Of a stretch of DNA of 64,000 nucleotides, positions 1 through 11,455 are shown one piece after another (position 1 is the first letter of the stretch; each line of letters opens with the position of its first letter). Origin of the DNA: Pomphorhynchus laevis (lineage: Eukaryota > Acanthocephala > Palaeacanthocephala > Echinorhynchida > Pomphorhynchidae); assembly GCA_012934845.2 (NCBI GenBank), contig WNNJ02000317.1, forward strand, positions 1 through 64,000, read 5' to 3'. The notes under the pieces are model-generated. The model worked only from the letters and a program-made list of their open reading frames with translations, was not told where the DNA came from and searched no databases. A program made the translations under genes and the position numbers.

Positions 1-703
1 AAAAGTTTGATGAGATTCGACAGATGATGTCGTTTTCCAAGTTCTAAATGTTCGATGAAGTACTGTATTCCACTAGCTTTTGGAAAATGGTTTATAACAT
101 TTAATCTTCTTTTTTTCATTCGTTAGGATAACTTACATAGTAGAATATCTATATACGTTTGAATCCTACGCTCCTCTTCAAGATTTTCACGTAAATCTAA
201 TAAATTTTGTTTCATTTTTAATTTTTTTATTTTGATGTTTGAATAATTGTGGTTTATCGATCTTTGTTTATATAAAAATGTGTCGGATGCAATAAATACG
301 CACTTATGCCTTCTAGAATATTATTCTCTAAGATACCTAAAATGTCGTTAGAATTATTATGCTGGATTATATAAATTTTTCTAAGAAACAGAAGTAATCC
401 CTCATTTATGATGGTATAAAAATTATTACTGATTTCAGATAAATTTTCAGAATTGAGATAAATAGAAAATGGATCAAAATTCATATTAAAAAAATATTCA
501 TTACAGAGAAGACTTGAGAATATTTAAACTTTTAATCATTACTATCCAGATGGGAACCTAGTAGATTTTTAACTTCAAGATAATGATACCGATCAAACAA
601 GGTATACGAGCACAATGCGACTGACTGATTTAAACTATTAGTGCCTATGGTATTAGTGAAATTGTTTAAACGGATAAAATTTATAGAAGCGATATTAACG
701 AAG
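1..703 (-). mobile_element. LINE-A ORF2 fragment
   Basis: Read on the minus strand, 254-484 gives a 76-residue piece (SENLSEISNNFYTIINEG) that matches the ORF2 linker of the better LINE-A copy at about 20.89-21.15 kb (SEILSEININFYTIINDG). The 540-700 stretch continues the match upstream (NLLGSHLDS against NLLGPHLDS). This region lies between the endonuclease and the reverse transcriptase. The rest of the copy would run off the left edge of the window. It is a dead 5'/middle piece. Confidence 0.75.
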
Positions 704-910
704 ACGAATGGATTATCATAAGTAAGAATAGTTGCATGTCGAGACCTGAATCAGATACATCAACATTCGGAAGGTTAAGGTTAGATTTGCTATTACAACG
801 ATTGATATAAGGAAGACGATTACGTAGAGGTGGATGACAAACATAGATGGTAGGCGTAGAAGCATAAGAGCAGTGAGAATGGGAATGACAAGGGTGATCA
901 ATTGAGAATT
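1..910. repeat. Direct duplication, copy 1 (partner 5001-5910)
   Basis: Positions 1-910 recur at 5001-5910 with the offset staying at 5,000 bases. I saw only a handful of substitutions and one short rearranged spot near 873. The match stops abruptly at about 910/5910. Copy 1 continues into the composite repeat shared with 12.8-14.8 kb, while copy 2 runs into another LINE-A scrap. Confidence 0.85.
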
Positions 911-2690
911 AAGATAGGTGGGAGCATTTGTAATAGAAGTGGAGTGTTGTATCGGTTGACCTGAGATGCTACTGGAGTTGATATATCTTTATTGTGTCTG
1001 TAATATAAACATAATAATGTAATGATATAATATAATGTCATATCTATATGTCTATAATATAGACATATCTTCATTAATTTGATCTTTCCTTTTATAGTTG
1101 TTTGTTACTTGCATTTTCATTTAAACTTGTTCTAATATATTATATATATTAAAAACTGTTTATTAAAGTATATAAAGCATTATTTTATGATATTTATATA
1201 TCTTCTGATTATTTAAGTAGACAATATTTATTGTATTTCTTAAAAAAAACTTTTGTTTATTTTCTATTTATATTTTTTGTCTATTCTAAATTTTAATTTT
1301 GTTATTAATTTAAATCTTCACGAGTAATTGCATGCTAGCAATTACTAAATACTTTGTTCATTTTTTACAATTACATCGGAAGGCATTAATTATTTAATGT
1401 ATTTGTCTATCAAAAATTGAAAATGATCAACCCTAAATATAGTTAAGTATAAAGTTAAACTAGAAAAAATTTGACCCATTTTTTGTGATACGTTCACAAA
1501 GTACTAAACAAATCAATACTTTATTGGCAACTCATTTTATTCAACCTTTATAAAAGTTAATAACTTTTATTTACAAATGTTTGAAAATATAATAGCAATT
1601 TAGCAGAAAATTGTTGAAAAATCAAGTGACAATTTAACCAACAACAGAAGCTTGTCATTCTTCACCAACCTAATTACTGGCTGCATAAATCTTTCAAAAT
1701 TACAATGGTTTTCCAACTGAGCCATCAATTTATCAGAATTGCTGCAAATACGCTGCACTCAAGAGATTACCAATGCACATCAAATGGCGTTAACAAGCAT
1801 CTATAAAATTGTCTCCCAATTATTAAGTCGGGCGCTGATTGACCTTAGGCTTTCAGACCACAGAATGCCAATGGGTAATGCTACTATTTTCTTCTAAACT
1901 ATTTAATCGTCATATTTTATCCTCTGTGCTTGTTAAGCAAATTATCATTGGACACTTTATGATTGGAAACTTACTGTATGTTTATTAGAAACCAAAATTT
2001 TTTTAAGGTAATATTTTTTTCATAATGATATTAATATAACAGTAGTCAGCAATATTAATTATGCATTTTATATTGTATTTTTTTCTAAATTAACAAATGT
2101 GTTAGCGAAATTTTCCTATTAAAATATATTTTTATGTAGATCTTTATATCTGGATGATCATCTATTTGTATAAGTAAATTGTTTTATTTCCTACTATTTA
2201 TATTTTACGAATACTGCTTTTAAATTTTTTTATTAACAAACCTCTCTAATTTCAGTTTTTTAAAAATTTATTTGAAAAAGTAGAAAACATTCCAAAAATA
2301 CAATAAATTTTTAAGAGGATTATTACATTAATGTCATATCCAGGTTCTCAGGAGTTTTATGTTTCGCACGGGATCTTCTGTGGCTGTTTGACTCTGTGTC
2401 TTCTTTTCGTTTTCTTCAAATTTTAACTCGAATTCTTACAGGTATCGTTTAGATACGATGTAAAAAATAATAATTTGAAGAAATCAAAATACACTGCAAT
2501 TAATAATGATGACATATTTGATTAAGTTAAAAAATCTAATGTTTTATAAGTATTTAAAAACTTTTCTAATTTTTGTCGTTTCTTCAAATTTTAATCTCGA
2601 ATTCTTCCAGGTATAACTTACTTCATGTTAATATCTTTCAATTTTTTTGTCACAATTATATTATAAGTAAGCCTTTATTTAAGTAAAACC
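704..2690 (-). repeat. Composite repeat R1, copy 1
   Basis: This roughly 2 kb block is repeated almost base for base at 12,822-14,815. Parts recur inverted at 17.6-18.4 and 23.07-23.69 kb. Read on the minus strand it starts next to a LINE-A ORF1 fragment, then carries a LINE-A type 3' tail (about 2,270-2,460) with two copies of a GAATTCGAG..TTTGAAG block about 170 bases apart, then AT-rich non-coding sequence. A 61-codon open frame at 716-901 recurs in all copies but resembles no protein I know. Confidence 0.7.
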
Positions 2691-2959
2691 AGTAAAATAA
2701 AGTTGTAATGTTGTGAAATTTTTAACTTCCGGGTCAAAAACGATATAATATCATTAGATCGGTTAAATATGATTATCTTGAATGTTTTCGCAATTTTATA
2801 TTTGTTAATAAAGTTTCGTATAATGCTTTTATTAAAATGTTCCTTTGATATCATGCATTGCCAGTTTATTTTAACGACATACTTGTCTAATCTAAGAGGA
2901 GTTAATAAAGATGGATCCATCCTAGGAAAAAATAAATTCCTAGTATGTACAAAAATCAA
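2675..2959 (-). pseudogene. LINE-A ORF1 N-terminal fragment
   Basis: The minus-strand frame contains LRLDKYVVKINWQCMIS, which aligns with residues 8-25 of LINE-A ORF1 at 18,948 (TRLDKYIVKINWQSMMT). Only about 75 residues are present. The zinc knuckles and coiled coil are missing, and the sequence passes straight into the LINE 3' tail, as it also does at 17.3-17.9 kb. It is an internally deleted LINE relic. Confidence 0.75.
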
Positions 2960-2984
2960 AGAACCGAATACACAAAGCAGTTAC

Positions 2985-3330
2985 TAATCCAAATTTGACA
3001 AAATTGTTACCAAACTGACTCAAGTATGCTGTCACTTCTGTTTGTACTGCGATCAGCAATTCCGCAGCAACTGGTGTTAACGAGTATTGCTACACTTTTA
3101 TTCTTATTATCAAGTAGTTACCCTGATTGTCCTCGTAGTTCCACAGAGAACTCTGTTATTCCACATTCACTATCATAAGCGAGTAACACTGATATTTTCT
3201 TCTAAATTATAAAATCGTCATCGTTTGTCCTCTCGGATTATTAAGCAAATCATCATCGGACACTTTATGCTAGGAAACGTGCTGTATGTTATTTTATCTC
3301 TCAAACGTTTTTAAGTAATGTTTATCAAGA
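2985..3330 (-). repeat. Repeat module C plus R1 module B
   Basis: Positions 2,990-3,170 match 16.93-17.10, 25.72-25.89 and the inverted 25.94-26.11 kb copies (module C). Positions 3,190-3,300 match the R1 segment seen at 1.89-1.98, 18.2 and 23.1 kb. No gene is visible. Confidence 0.6.
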
Positions 3331-5540
3331 ACAATTAATTTTGAAAAAGTAGAGAACATTCAAAAGATATATAATGAATTGTCTTAAGAATGTCATATCT
3401 AGATTCTAAGGGATTTTTAATACGCGCTGTATCTTCTGTGGTTTTTATCTCTGAATCTTCTTTCATTTTCTTCAAATTTAAAGCTCGAATTCTTTCATGG
3501 GATTGATGCAATACATAGTGTACGCAAAAAAATAATATTAATAATTTGTAATAAACCAAAATAAATTGCAATCAATAATGAAATAACCGACGTAGTTAAA
3601 ATTAAAATTTTCTATGAATATTTTGATTTTTTTTAATTTCATAAACTACTTATAAATTTTTTTATAATAAATTTTGATATATTTTGTGAACATGTTTTTG
3701 TTCATGCTACTACTAGTAATTTTGTTTGTTTTAAACATTTTTATTACACAGTCAAAAGACGTGCGACGTTGTTCTGGTGGCCTATTCCTTAAATAGAAGT
3801 ATAAACCCGAAAGAATAAATTTACTTAAAACAATGTATAATCTTCTTGATGATATATTATGTTTCAAGGCTCGGTGAAAAACTGATAGATATTTTTAATG
3901 ATTTTTTAGATGTTCATATCCGACTTATTCGATAATGATGGAGTAAAAGTCGAGCCTAAATTTTTACTTTCCTGCAATATTTTCTGTGAGTTGTTACACC
4001 AAATCTATTAAATTCACTTTTGCGTTTGAATTTTCCTGTGAATGTATTTAAATTTAGTCATGTTAAAATTTAAAACTAAACGTAAAAGGCGATGTCATAT
4101 TTTGTCAATGACGGTCTTACATTTCTCCATACACTTTTCCTTTGCAGCCATCTTTTTGGTTTTTAGAAAGATCAAAGAAATGTCGTCAGCTTAAATTACT
4201 TCCAAGCACAAATTTATCACATATCTTGCTTAAGATGTGTCTTGTAGTAATTACATAACGTATTGGACATAATGGAGATATTTACGGCACACATTGCGTT
4301 AGATAATATTTTGTATCTTTATATCCATCAATATAAAAATATCTGGCTTTGAGACAAGCTTATATTCTCTTAATTATTTTGCTTTGAACTTTATCATGTA
4401 TCAATGTTTTTAAAATGTCTTCTTGAGATATATTATCAAAAGCTGCTGAAATATCTAGAGAATTAAGTATCCAAGGACAATTAGTTTTATTAACCCACAT
4501 TTGTAAATCTCGTACGGCACCAATTGTGCTTTGTCTTTGCCTAAAACCGAAGAATTTATTGATAATAAGGATTGTTGCGTTTAAAAAATTTAGATACCTT
4601 TATTGCCAGAACTCTTTTAGACTCGGTTTATAGGGGGTTGGATAATTGTGTTTGGACGAATATCCTTTTTATTATTGACAAATTTATTTGCTTGTAAAAT
4701 TATCATTTTGTCACATCCAATGCTTAGATGCTCTGACAGTGAGCAATTTACATGATGCTTGGCTATTCTGATTTTATTCTTTAAGCTAAGAAGTTTTATT
4801 GCAGCCGGAGGGCATGGCACTCCATTGATAGAGACTTTAGAATTACGAGGAAATGCGTCTAATATGCCATTGTAAGAGATATTGATGCCTACCGATGTGC
4901 TTATACAATCTAAAATAAGGCATTTGTGTAGCATCTTTTAGTTATTTAAAGTGTCAGCATAATATGTTAATTTAGTTTAAATAGCTTCTTGGACTACGTA
5001 AAAAGTTTGATGAGATTCGACAGATGATGTCGTTTTCCAAGTTCTAAATGTTCGATGAAGTACTGTATTCCACTAGCTTTTGGAAAATGGTTTATAACAT
5101 TTAATCTTCTTTTTTTCATTCGTTAGGATAACTTACATAGTAGAATATCTATATACGTTTGAATCCTACGCTCCTCTTCAAGATTTTCACGTAAATCTAA
5201 TAAATTTTGTTTCATTTTTAATTTTTTTATTTTGATGTTTGAATAATTGTGGTTTATCGATCTTTGTTTATATAAAAATGTGTCGGATGCAATAAATACG
5301 CACTTATGCCTTCTAGAATATTATTCTCTAAGATACCTAAAATGTCGTTAGAATTATTATGCTGGATTATATTAATTTTTCTAAGAAACAGAAGTAATCC
5401 CTCATTTATGATGGTATAAAAATTATTACTGATTTCAGATAAATTTTCAGAATTGAGATAAATAGAAAATGGATCAAAATTCATATTAAAAAAATATTCA
5501 TTACAGAGAAGACTTGAGAATATTTAAACTTTTAATCATT
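3331..5540 (-). mobile_element. LINE-A copy, broken ORF2 plus 3' UTR
   Basis: This is a minus-strand LINE-A. It holds linker (5,254-5,484), the pre-RT segment (4,617-4,934, with PPAAIKLLSLKNKIRIAKH matching 21.6 kb), RT palm remnants around 4,150-4,600 including an ADDIS block, the C-terminal SGLYFY..RPPEQRR block (3,646-3,867) and a 3' tail near 3,335-3,480. The frame is interrupted by many stops and shifts, so no protein can be made. It is 5'-truncated within ORF2. Confidence 0.8.
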
Positions 5541-5910
5541 ACTATCCAGATGGGAACCTAGTAGATTTTTAACTTCAAGATAATGATACCGATCAAACAA
5601 GGTATACAAGCACAATGCGACTGACTGATTTAAACTATTAGTGCCTATGGTATTAGTGAAATTGTTTAAACGGATAAAATTTATAGAAGCGATATTAATG
5701 AAGACGGATGGATTATCATAAGTAAGAATAGTTGCATGTCGAGACCTGAATCAGATACATCAACATTCGGAAGGTTAAGGTTAGATTTGCTATTACAACG
5801 ATTGATATAAGGAAGACGATTACGTAGAGGTGGATGACAAACATAGATGGTAGGCGTAGAAGCATAAGAGCAGGTAGAATGGGAATGACAAGGGTGATCA
5901 ATTGAGAATT
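5001..5910. repeat. Direct duplication, copy 2 (partner 1-910)
   Basis: This is the second copy of the block at 1-910. It overlaps the 5' end of the LINE-A copy at 3.33-5.54 kb, so the duplication took in part of that LINE plus 0.37 kb beyond it. Confidence 0.85.
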
Positions 5911-6060
5911 GATTTCAGATAAAATTTCAGAATTGGGATAAAGAACAAATAGGTCAAAATTTATGTTAAAAAATTATTCATCACAGAGAAGACTTAAGAA
6001 TATTTAAACTTTAGATCAATGAATCAATGAATTCCGTAATGACTATTCATTACTATCTGT
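5911..6060 (-). repeat. LINE-A ORF2 scrap
   Basis: The bases following the duplicated block repeat, with divergence, the stretch at 434-534 and 5,434-5,534. This is a third short copy of the same ORF2 linker region. Confidence 0.6.
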
Positions 6061-6109
6061 TACTATCGATGTTTATTTTTCCAAAGCCAAAAGGGGAAGT
6101 GGCTTCAAT

Positions 6110-6412
6110 AAATTTTCTTAATCACCGATAATCATCTTAATCATCGATAATCTTATTCATCGATCGCATTAATCATTGATAATATCAATCATCGATAATA
6201 TTAATCATCGATAAAATTAATAATTGATAAGAAAAATCATTGATAATCTTAATCATTGATCACATTAATAATCGATAAAATCAATCATCAATAATATTAA
6301 TCATCGATAAAATTAATCATTGATAAGAATAAGCATCGATAAGATTGATAATCGATTATATCAATCATCGATAAAACTAATCATCGATAATATTAATCAT
6401 CGATAAAAGATA
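6110..6412. repeat. Minisatellite rich in CGATA
   Basis: About 300 bases are built from degenerate units of roughly 16-17 bases centred on AATCATCGATAA. I count ten CGATA words on the plus strand, several inside ATCGATAA. Units differ, so it is an old or fast-drifting tandem array. The motif resembles the insect DRE/BEAF core (TATCGATA, CGATA). Confidence 0.85.
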
Positions 6413-8009
6413 GTCAAGTACATAGATAAACTAGAAAGTATTTGCCTTGTGTGTGGTGTTATATTTACAAGAGTACCAAACAAACCAACTATTTAGTGAC
6501 GGACCATAAATCAGATCAGAAATCTGAATCTACGTATTTTATACGATATATAAATAAAAATAAAGAAATTATTATAAATAAAAAATAATTATATAAGATT
6601 TTATACAATAAAATAATAATGATAAAAGCCATAAAAACATAATGTTTATCTAATGCTTTGAACAAATATCGCTTTATTTGTATTGAATAAAGCATTATGT
6701 AATGCTTTATTCAATACAAATAATCAATTTATTCAATACAAATGATATGATATTGATAATCATATCACGGCAAAATCGAATAGGTAATAACATAAACTAT
6801 TTTATTATAAACTTCATTGTTATTTTTTGGAAATGATAATGATAAAATAATGCTAAATCAAAATTAAATAATTAAATAATAAATGATTATCAAGTATGTT
6901 AATTTAATGTTCATATAATATATATTAATATAATGATAAAACAATGCTAAATCAAAATTAAATAATTAAATAATAAATGTTATGCTTTTTTTTGTAAGCG
7001 ACACGAGCTTGTAGCTCATTTGCTGCTGTTTGTTATAATAAAAATAATAAACAATTATATAAGAGTTTATACAATTTATAAGTTAAAATTTTAAATTTAA
7101 ATTTAAAATAAAAATCAATTATATGAATTGTATATAAATAGCATATGTATGTATCAGAATACGGATTATAAAGATAAAGATTAAACGAGAGAAAGATTTT
7201 TTTATCAACCCATATGCTACTGGCAAGGGGAAATATTTAAGTTTATATAGCAATGCAATAAACAAAGAAAAAATTACAAGTTAGAAATTTAAATTAAATA
7301 TAAATCATCAGGAGGAACTGATTAATATAGAGTTCTATATTTCGATGGAATTAAAAAATAAATTAATTATTTTTTTAATTTATTTTTTAAGGGGTTAAAA
7401 AAAATTAAAATAATTAAAAAATAAATAATTATAAATAATCAATAACTGTATAAGATTTTTTATGATTTATATCAAGTTAAAATGAAAAATTGAAATTTAA
7501 AATAAAAGTTATATTTATGAATTGATTAATAAATAACAGACAATATTTGTTTTAGTATTTATTATATAATATTTTTATTTTAATATGAACATTTGTAGAG
7601 TGTTAATATAATATTTTTGCTTATTGAATAAAATTTTATACACAGTTTGCAATTAAAGAATGGTTAATCTCTTATTTTACAATACGTCGAAATGTACGTT
7701 GTGAATAAAAATACGATAACGATACGTCAAAACGTACGTTAGGAAAAATTTTTAATTTTTTATAAAATTTTTGTAATTTTTCACTAATGCAGTGAAAATG
7801 ATTTAACGCTTAATAAAACAAATTAGATCATATAACGGTGTTTACGTTCTTTATACTATAAATCAATCAAAAATAAAGATAAATAATGAATAATAAGATT
7901 ATATACAATTTATATTTGTATAAAGTTAAAATAAAAAATTGAAATTTAAAATAAAAGTCCTTTATTATGAATTGAGTAAAAAAGACGTTGTATCAGAATA
8001 AAAATTAGA

Positions 8010-8110
8010 GGTCATCAGGAGGAATTGCTATGCTTCAAGTTTCGGCCCTCATTCCTGGACCCAACTTTGCAGTGGAACCAAATACATGAAAATGACATAT
8101 TTCCTCTAAT
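8010..8110 (-). other. PLE-1 3' structured element, copy 1
   Basis: In the sense (minus) direction the order is AGAGGAA, a short hairpin, GGTTCC, an inner arm, GGGCCGAAAC, GCATAGCA, then TTCCTC followed by CTGATGA. Outer arms GAGGAA/TTCCTC are intact. The inner arm CTGC..AAG/GCATAGCA is degraded. Confidence 0.6.
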
Positions 8111-8159
8111 TCAATTGGATTTTCAAGTAACTTATTCTAATACAAAGTATATTTTTTAT

Positions 8160-8540
8160 TATCCATAAAATATTTTTCACTCAATAGTTTAAATAAATTT
8201 TTAATTATATTTTGTTGATTTATATTTTTAACTATTTTCTGTTTGATTGTATTTTTATAGTAACCTAGTTTAAAAAATGTATCTATTAAATTATTTAAAT
8301 GATTTTGAAGAAATACAATATCGTTATAGCAATTCTTAAAATTTCATTATTTAATGTATTATATTTTATATCATATGGTATGCGTGAATGCTTATGCAAA
8401 AATATGTTTCTTGTAAATTTAAATGTCATCTTTACGATATAAATTAATAGTAGTTTTAGTTAATGTTAATTTAATGTTTATATATACATTCTTTATCATC
8501 GATATTAGGTTTATTAAGAATAAAGCTACCTAAGGGACTA
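8160..8540 (-). pseudogene. PLE-1 C-terminal coding remnant
   Basis: The minus strand matches the end of the PLE-1 open frame seen at 40.14-40.64 and 15.68-15.92 kb (KYNTLNNEILRIA, FKLGYY). It is broken. Confidence 0.6.
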
Positions 8541-8761
8541 TTGATAGGCAGTATTCTGTAAGTTTATAATTAGATCATATAACTACGTATTTTATTCAAT
8601 ATATAAATCAAAAATAAAGATAAATAATAAATAATAAGATTTAATAAAATTTATATTTATATCAAGTTAAAATTAAAATTTAAAATAAAAACCAATAAAA
8701 ATCTAAAATTACTCATTTATATTTAAAATATCCTCTTAAACATACAGCATTTCAAAATTAT

Positions 8762-8986
8762 TTAATGTGTCGTGTAGATCATATTAGTATTATGTGTATT
8801 GTCTTTCAATTTAACCTGTCTTGTATGGTGCAAATCGACTAAATTACTTCGAAATGTGCTAGCGACTTTACTTTTTAGGTCAAGCAAAAAATAATGACGC
8901 AAATAATCAATTACTTCAATCATAACGTACGGGTATCCTACATTTTGCAACGCGTATGAACGTGATTTCAACAAACTTAACAACAT
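8762..8986 (-). CDS. Short unrecognised ORF
   Basis: A 74-codon open frame on the minus strand includes YPYVMIEVIDYLRHYFLLDL, which looks helical and less low-complexity than surrounding frames. I do not recognise it, and I see no clear splice sites or partner exon. It sits between PLE-1 debris and a hairpin, so it may be a fragment of an element or a decayed exon. Confidence 0.2.
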   Translation of the reverse strand: MLLSLLKSRSYALQNVGYPYVMIEVIDYLRHYFLLDLKSKVASTFRSNLVDLHHTRQVKLKDNTHNTNMIYTTH

Positions 8987-9082
8987 TCACAAAAGAGGAA
9001 AATCAATATGTAGTATCGAGCTCTTATCTTTTGCTATTATCATGGACAAAATTCTTATATAAAAATCAACCTATCGACTGTT

Positions 9083-9117
9083 CATCGAGCAGTGATTTGC
9101 AAAATCACTGCTCGATG
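9083..9117. other. Perfect 16-bp hairpin
   Basis: Arms CATCGAGCAGTGATTT and AAATCACTGCTCGATG are separated by GCA. The right arm's ..TCGATGTTAAAATGCTCTAG then repeats, imperfectly, about 30 bases on. Confidence 0.9.
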
Positions 9118-9239
9118 TTAAAATGCTCTAGGACTCATTACTTGATGTTAAAATGCTCTAGAACCGAGAAAGTTTGCAACCATTTCATATTCAGAGCTTT
9201 ACAAATAATTTCTACAAAAAGGTGGACATAATTGGTTAA

Positions 9240-10380
9240 ATTAGTATACTGTCATCTTTAATCATATCAGTTTAGTACTTCTGTATAGTAAACACCTTTT
9301 AAGTGTTTGTTTTTTAGTTAAGTTAAAGTTTGAAAATTGTTTTCTTTATAAAAAAGTCTTTGAATTTAACTTATCTTAGCAAATCTATTTTTCCTAAATT
9401 AAGTAATCATTTGCGACTTTTCGAAATGAATGCAGGTTAAAACAAATTTTGTTAAAACATAATTTCTATTAATATATGAATGCTGGTATGTTTAATAAAT
9501 GAATGTGTTTATTATATAAATATATTTAAGTTGATATATGAGTGTCCATTTAAAGTAAATAAGTGTATATGCATATTTTAAGGTTAAATTTAACTCCAGA
9601 ATTATATATGTGCACGCAGGAAAAGTTACAATAAAAAATAATTTCTACTGTATTTATATTTATAAATACAATATTTATTTATATAAATATTTATTTATAT
9701 TTATATTTAATTTATATTTTTAAGTATATTGTTATAATAAACACAACTATTATTAAATTTTAACGCTAAGTCATTTTTTTCTTTAAATGAAATTGACTAA
9801 AACCAAGAAATGCAGGGAGTTTAAAACTCAGGGATCATATGTTTTAACAAATAAAATAGCTAAAACATAAATACAAATTCTGCTTTACTTATAGTTTACT
9901 TAATTCGTTTATCTATTACAATTTAGTATAACTGCAAACTTCACATTTAAGATCCATTTTTATACAAATGGATCTTAAATATTTCATATTCAGATCATAA
10001 ATATTATTATTAATAATTATTATCCATTATTTATAAAAGACAAATGAATATTTTCAACATAATCGCAAACTTCCAACTTTATAAAAACCGCAATGTTAAT
10101 GTTCAACTGCACTTTTGACAATCTCTAGTCCTCGATATTTAGTCATTATACTGTAAACCACAGATGGGCAAGCTTGAACACTTTTGAGTGTCATATTTTT
10201 ATATTGTTGTGACCTGAATGCACAAATGCCATAGTGCTTTTCATATTATAGGTGGAATATTATTCTTAAATACATTGAACAACATTTTGCGTATTGCTAT
10301 TTAATTTTACTGTAAAAGTCATTAAAACTTATTTAATTGAACATATTTAATTGAACATATTTAAACACATTTTAAACTCT
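9240..10380. other. AT-rich, no gene seen
   Basis: There are simple AT runs and short local duplications (for example ATTTATATTTATAAATA near 9.64-9.72 kb). I see no protein, RNA or clear element ends. Confidence 0.6.
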
Positions 10381-10640
10381 GAAAATAATACATTAATAAT
10401 GAAATTTTAAGAATTGCAACAATTTGTAACGATATTGGCTTTCTTCAAAATCATTTAAATAATTTAATAGATACATATTTTAAACTAGGTTACTATAAAA
10501 ATAACATCAAGCAGAAAATAGTAAAATATATAAATCAACACAATAATATAAAGAATAAATTTAAACTCTTAATTGGCAAATTTTTATGGATGGATTAAAA
10601 ATAATATACTTTGTATTAGAATAAGATACTAGATAGTTTT

Positions 10641-10742
10641 ATCAGAGGAAATATATCATTAGCATGTATTTGCCCCCACTGCTATGTTGGGTAGAGGAGT
10701 TAGGGTCCGAAACCTGATAGCATAGCAGTTCCTCTTGATGAT
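10641..10742 (+). other. PLE-1 3' structured element, copy 2
   Basis: Outer arms GAGGAA/TTCCTC and inner arms CTGCTATG/CATAGCAG are both intact. GTCCGAAACC lies before the second inner arm. Confidence 0.75.
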
Positions 10743-10850
10743 CTCCAATCCTATTTATCTTTAATAAATTTAAACTCTTAATTGGCAAATTTTTATGGAT
10801 AATAATATAATTTGTGTTAGAATAAAATATACCAAATAATCAAATTTCAT

Positions 10851-10950
10851 CAGAGGAAATACGTCATTAGCAATTGTTTGGTCTCGCTGCTATGATGGAT
10901 CGAAAAATAGCGTCCGAAACCTGATAGCATAGCAGTTCCTCCTGATGATC
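10851..10950 (+). other. PLE-1 3' structured element, copy 3
   Basis: This has the same layout as copy 2, 210 bases downstream: GAGGAA, CTGCTATG, GTCCGAAACC, CATAGCAG, TTCCTC, CTGATGA. Confidence 0.75.
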
Positions 10951-11094
10951 TCTAAAATCCTTATTTTTTATGTCGTCTGTTATTTATTAGTCAATTCATA
11001 AAAATGACTTTTATTTTAAATTTCAAATAATTTTATTTTAAATTTCAATTTTTTATTTGAAAAAATAAAAAATGACCGCTCCATCGTTGTTCCG

Positions 11095-11455
11095 AATAGA
11101 TTATTGCATTTTATGTTTAGTCGAGCCGACCTCTCTGTGGTTGTTTTAATGTTATCAAATAGCATTAAATCTAGAACTGGAAGGAGTGTTGGATTAATAA
11201 AAACATTGACACATACATTCCGAAGTGCTAACGCTATCTTGCTTCTTATTGTGTTATGTCGTAAGAAAGGTATTCCACTAACTTTACATGAGAGCGCATT
11301 TTTAATGCTGAAGTTCTTTCCACAAAAACATTTGGATGGGGTGTTTAGTGGTTCCCATCCATATCTTGGTGATATCGCGTCTTGAAATTGTTGCTTTGAT
11401 AAGTATCGACCAGTTTGTGTAACAGGAAAAGTGCTAAGCCATAAGAGGTTCCAGA
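11095..11455 (-). pseudogene. LINE C-terminus with CCHC, R2-like RHN block
   Basis: The minus strand reads LSKQQFQDAISPRYGWEPL, then CFCGKNFSIKNALSC, then a RHN.IRS.IA block ending NPTLLPV. The C-x-C..HalsC..RHN pattern is what lies before the restriction-like endonuclease of R2/R4-type LINEs and of related invertebrate RT proteins (RYGW..P..C.CG). The expected His of the finger appears as N (KNALSC). RT and endonuclease are not present next to it. Same broad class as the relics at 54.0-56.0 and 59.7-60.7 kb. Confidence 0.6.

Larger units (their letters stand above)
6480..8760 (-). mobile_element. Cluster of PLE-1 3'-terminal pieces
   Basis: This AT-rich stretch contains several partial copies of the PLE-1 terminal region, near 6.50-6.60, 7.02-7.33, 7.42-7.56, 7.85-8.54 and 8.57-8.70 kb. 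They are recognised by the recurring run TACGTATTTTA..ATATAAAT..AAATAAA..TTATA and, in two of them, by the TCATCAGGAGGAA box. They lie head-to-tail in minus orientation, as PLE termini often do. They are fossils with no usable gene. Confidence 0.6.
10385..11080 (+). mobile_element. PLE-1 tail with two tandem 3' ends
   Basis: On the plus strand 10,385-10,600 encodes the PLE-1 C-terminus (NEILRIATICNDIGF, TYFKLGYYK, GKFLWMD). It is followed by one terminal element (10,641-10,742), then a repeat of the last coding bases (KFKLLIGKFLW region at 10,760-10,800) and a second terminal element (10,851-10,950). Two tandem 3' ends fit the head-to-tail arrangement known for PLEs. It is 5'-truncated and dead. 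Confidence 0.75.

Noticed and set aside
6110-6412. CRISPR array
   Set aside because: Short degenerate units of about 17 bases with no unique spacers, in a eukaryotic genome. It is a minisatellite.
10641-10742. Classic hammerhead ribozyme in the PLE-1 terminal element
   Set aside because: GAAAC and CTGATGA are both present on the sense strand, but GAAAC lies between the two strands of what would be stem I, and no second GAAA follows CTGATGA at a usable distance. The order does not make a hammerhead.
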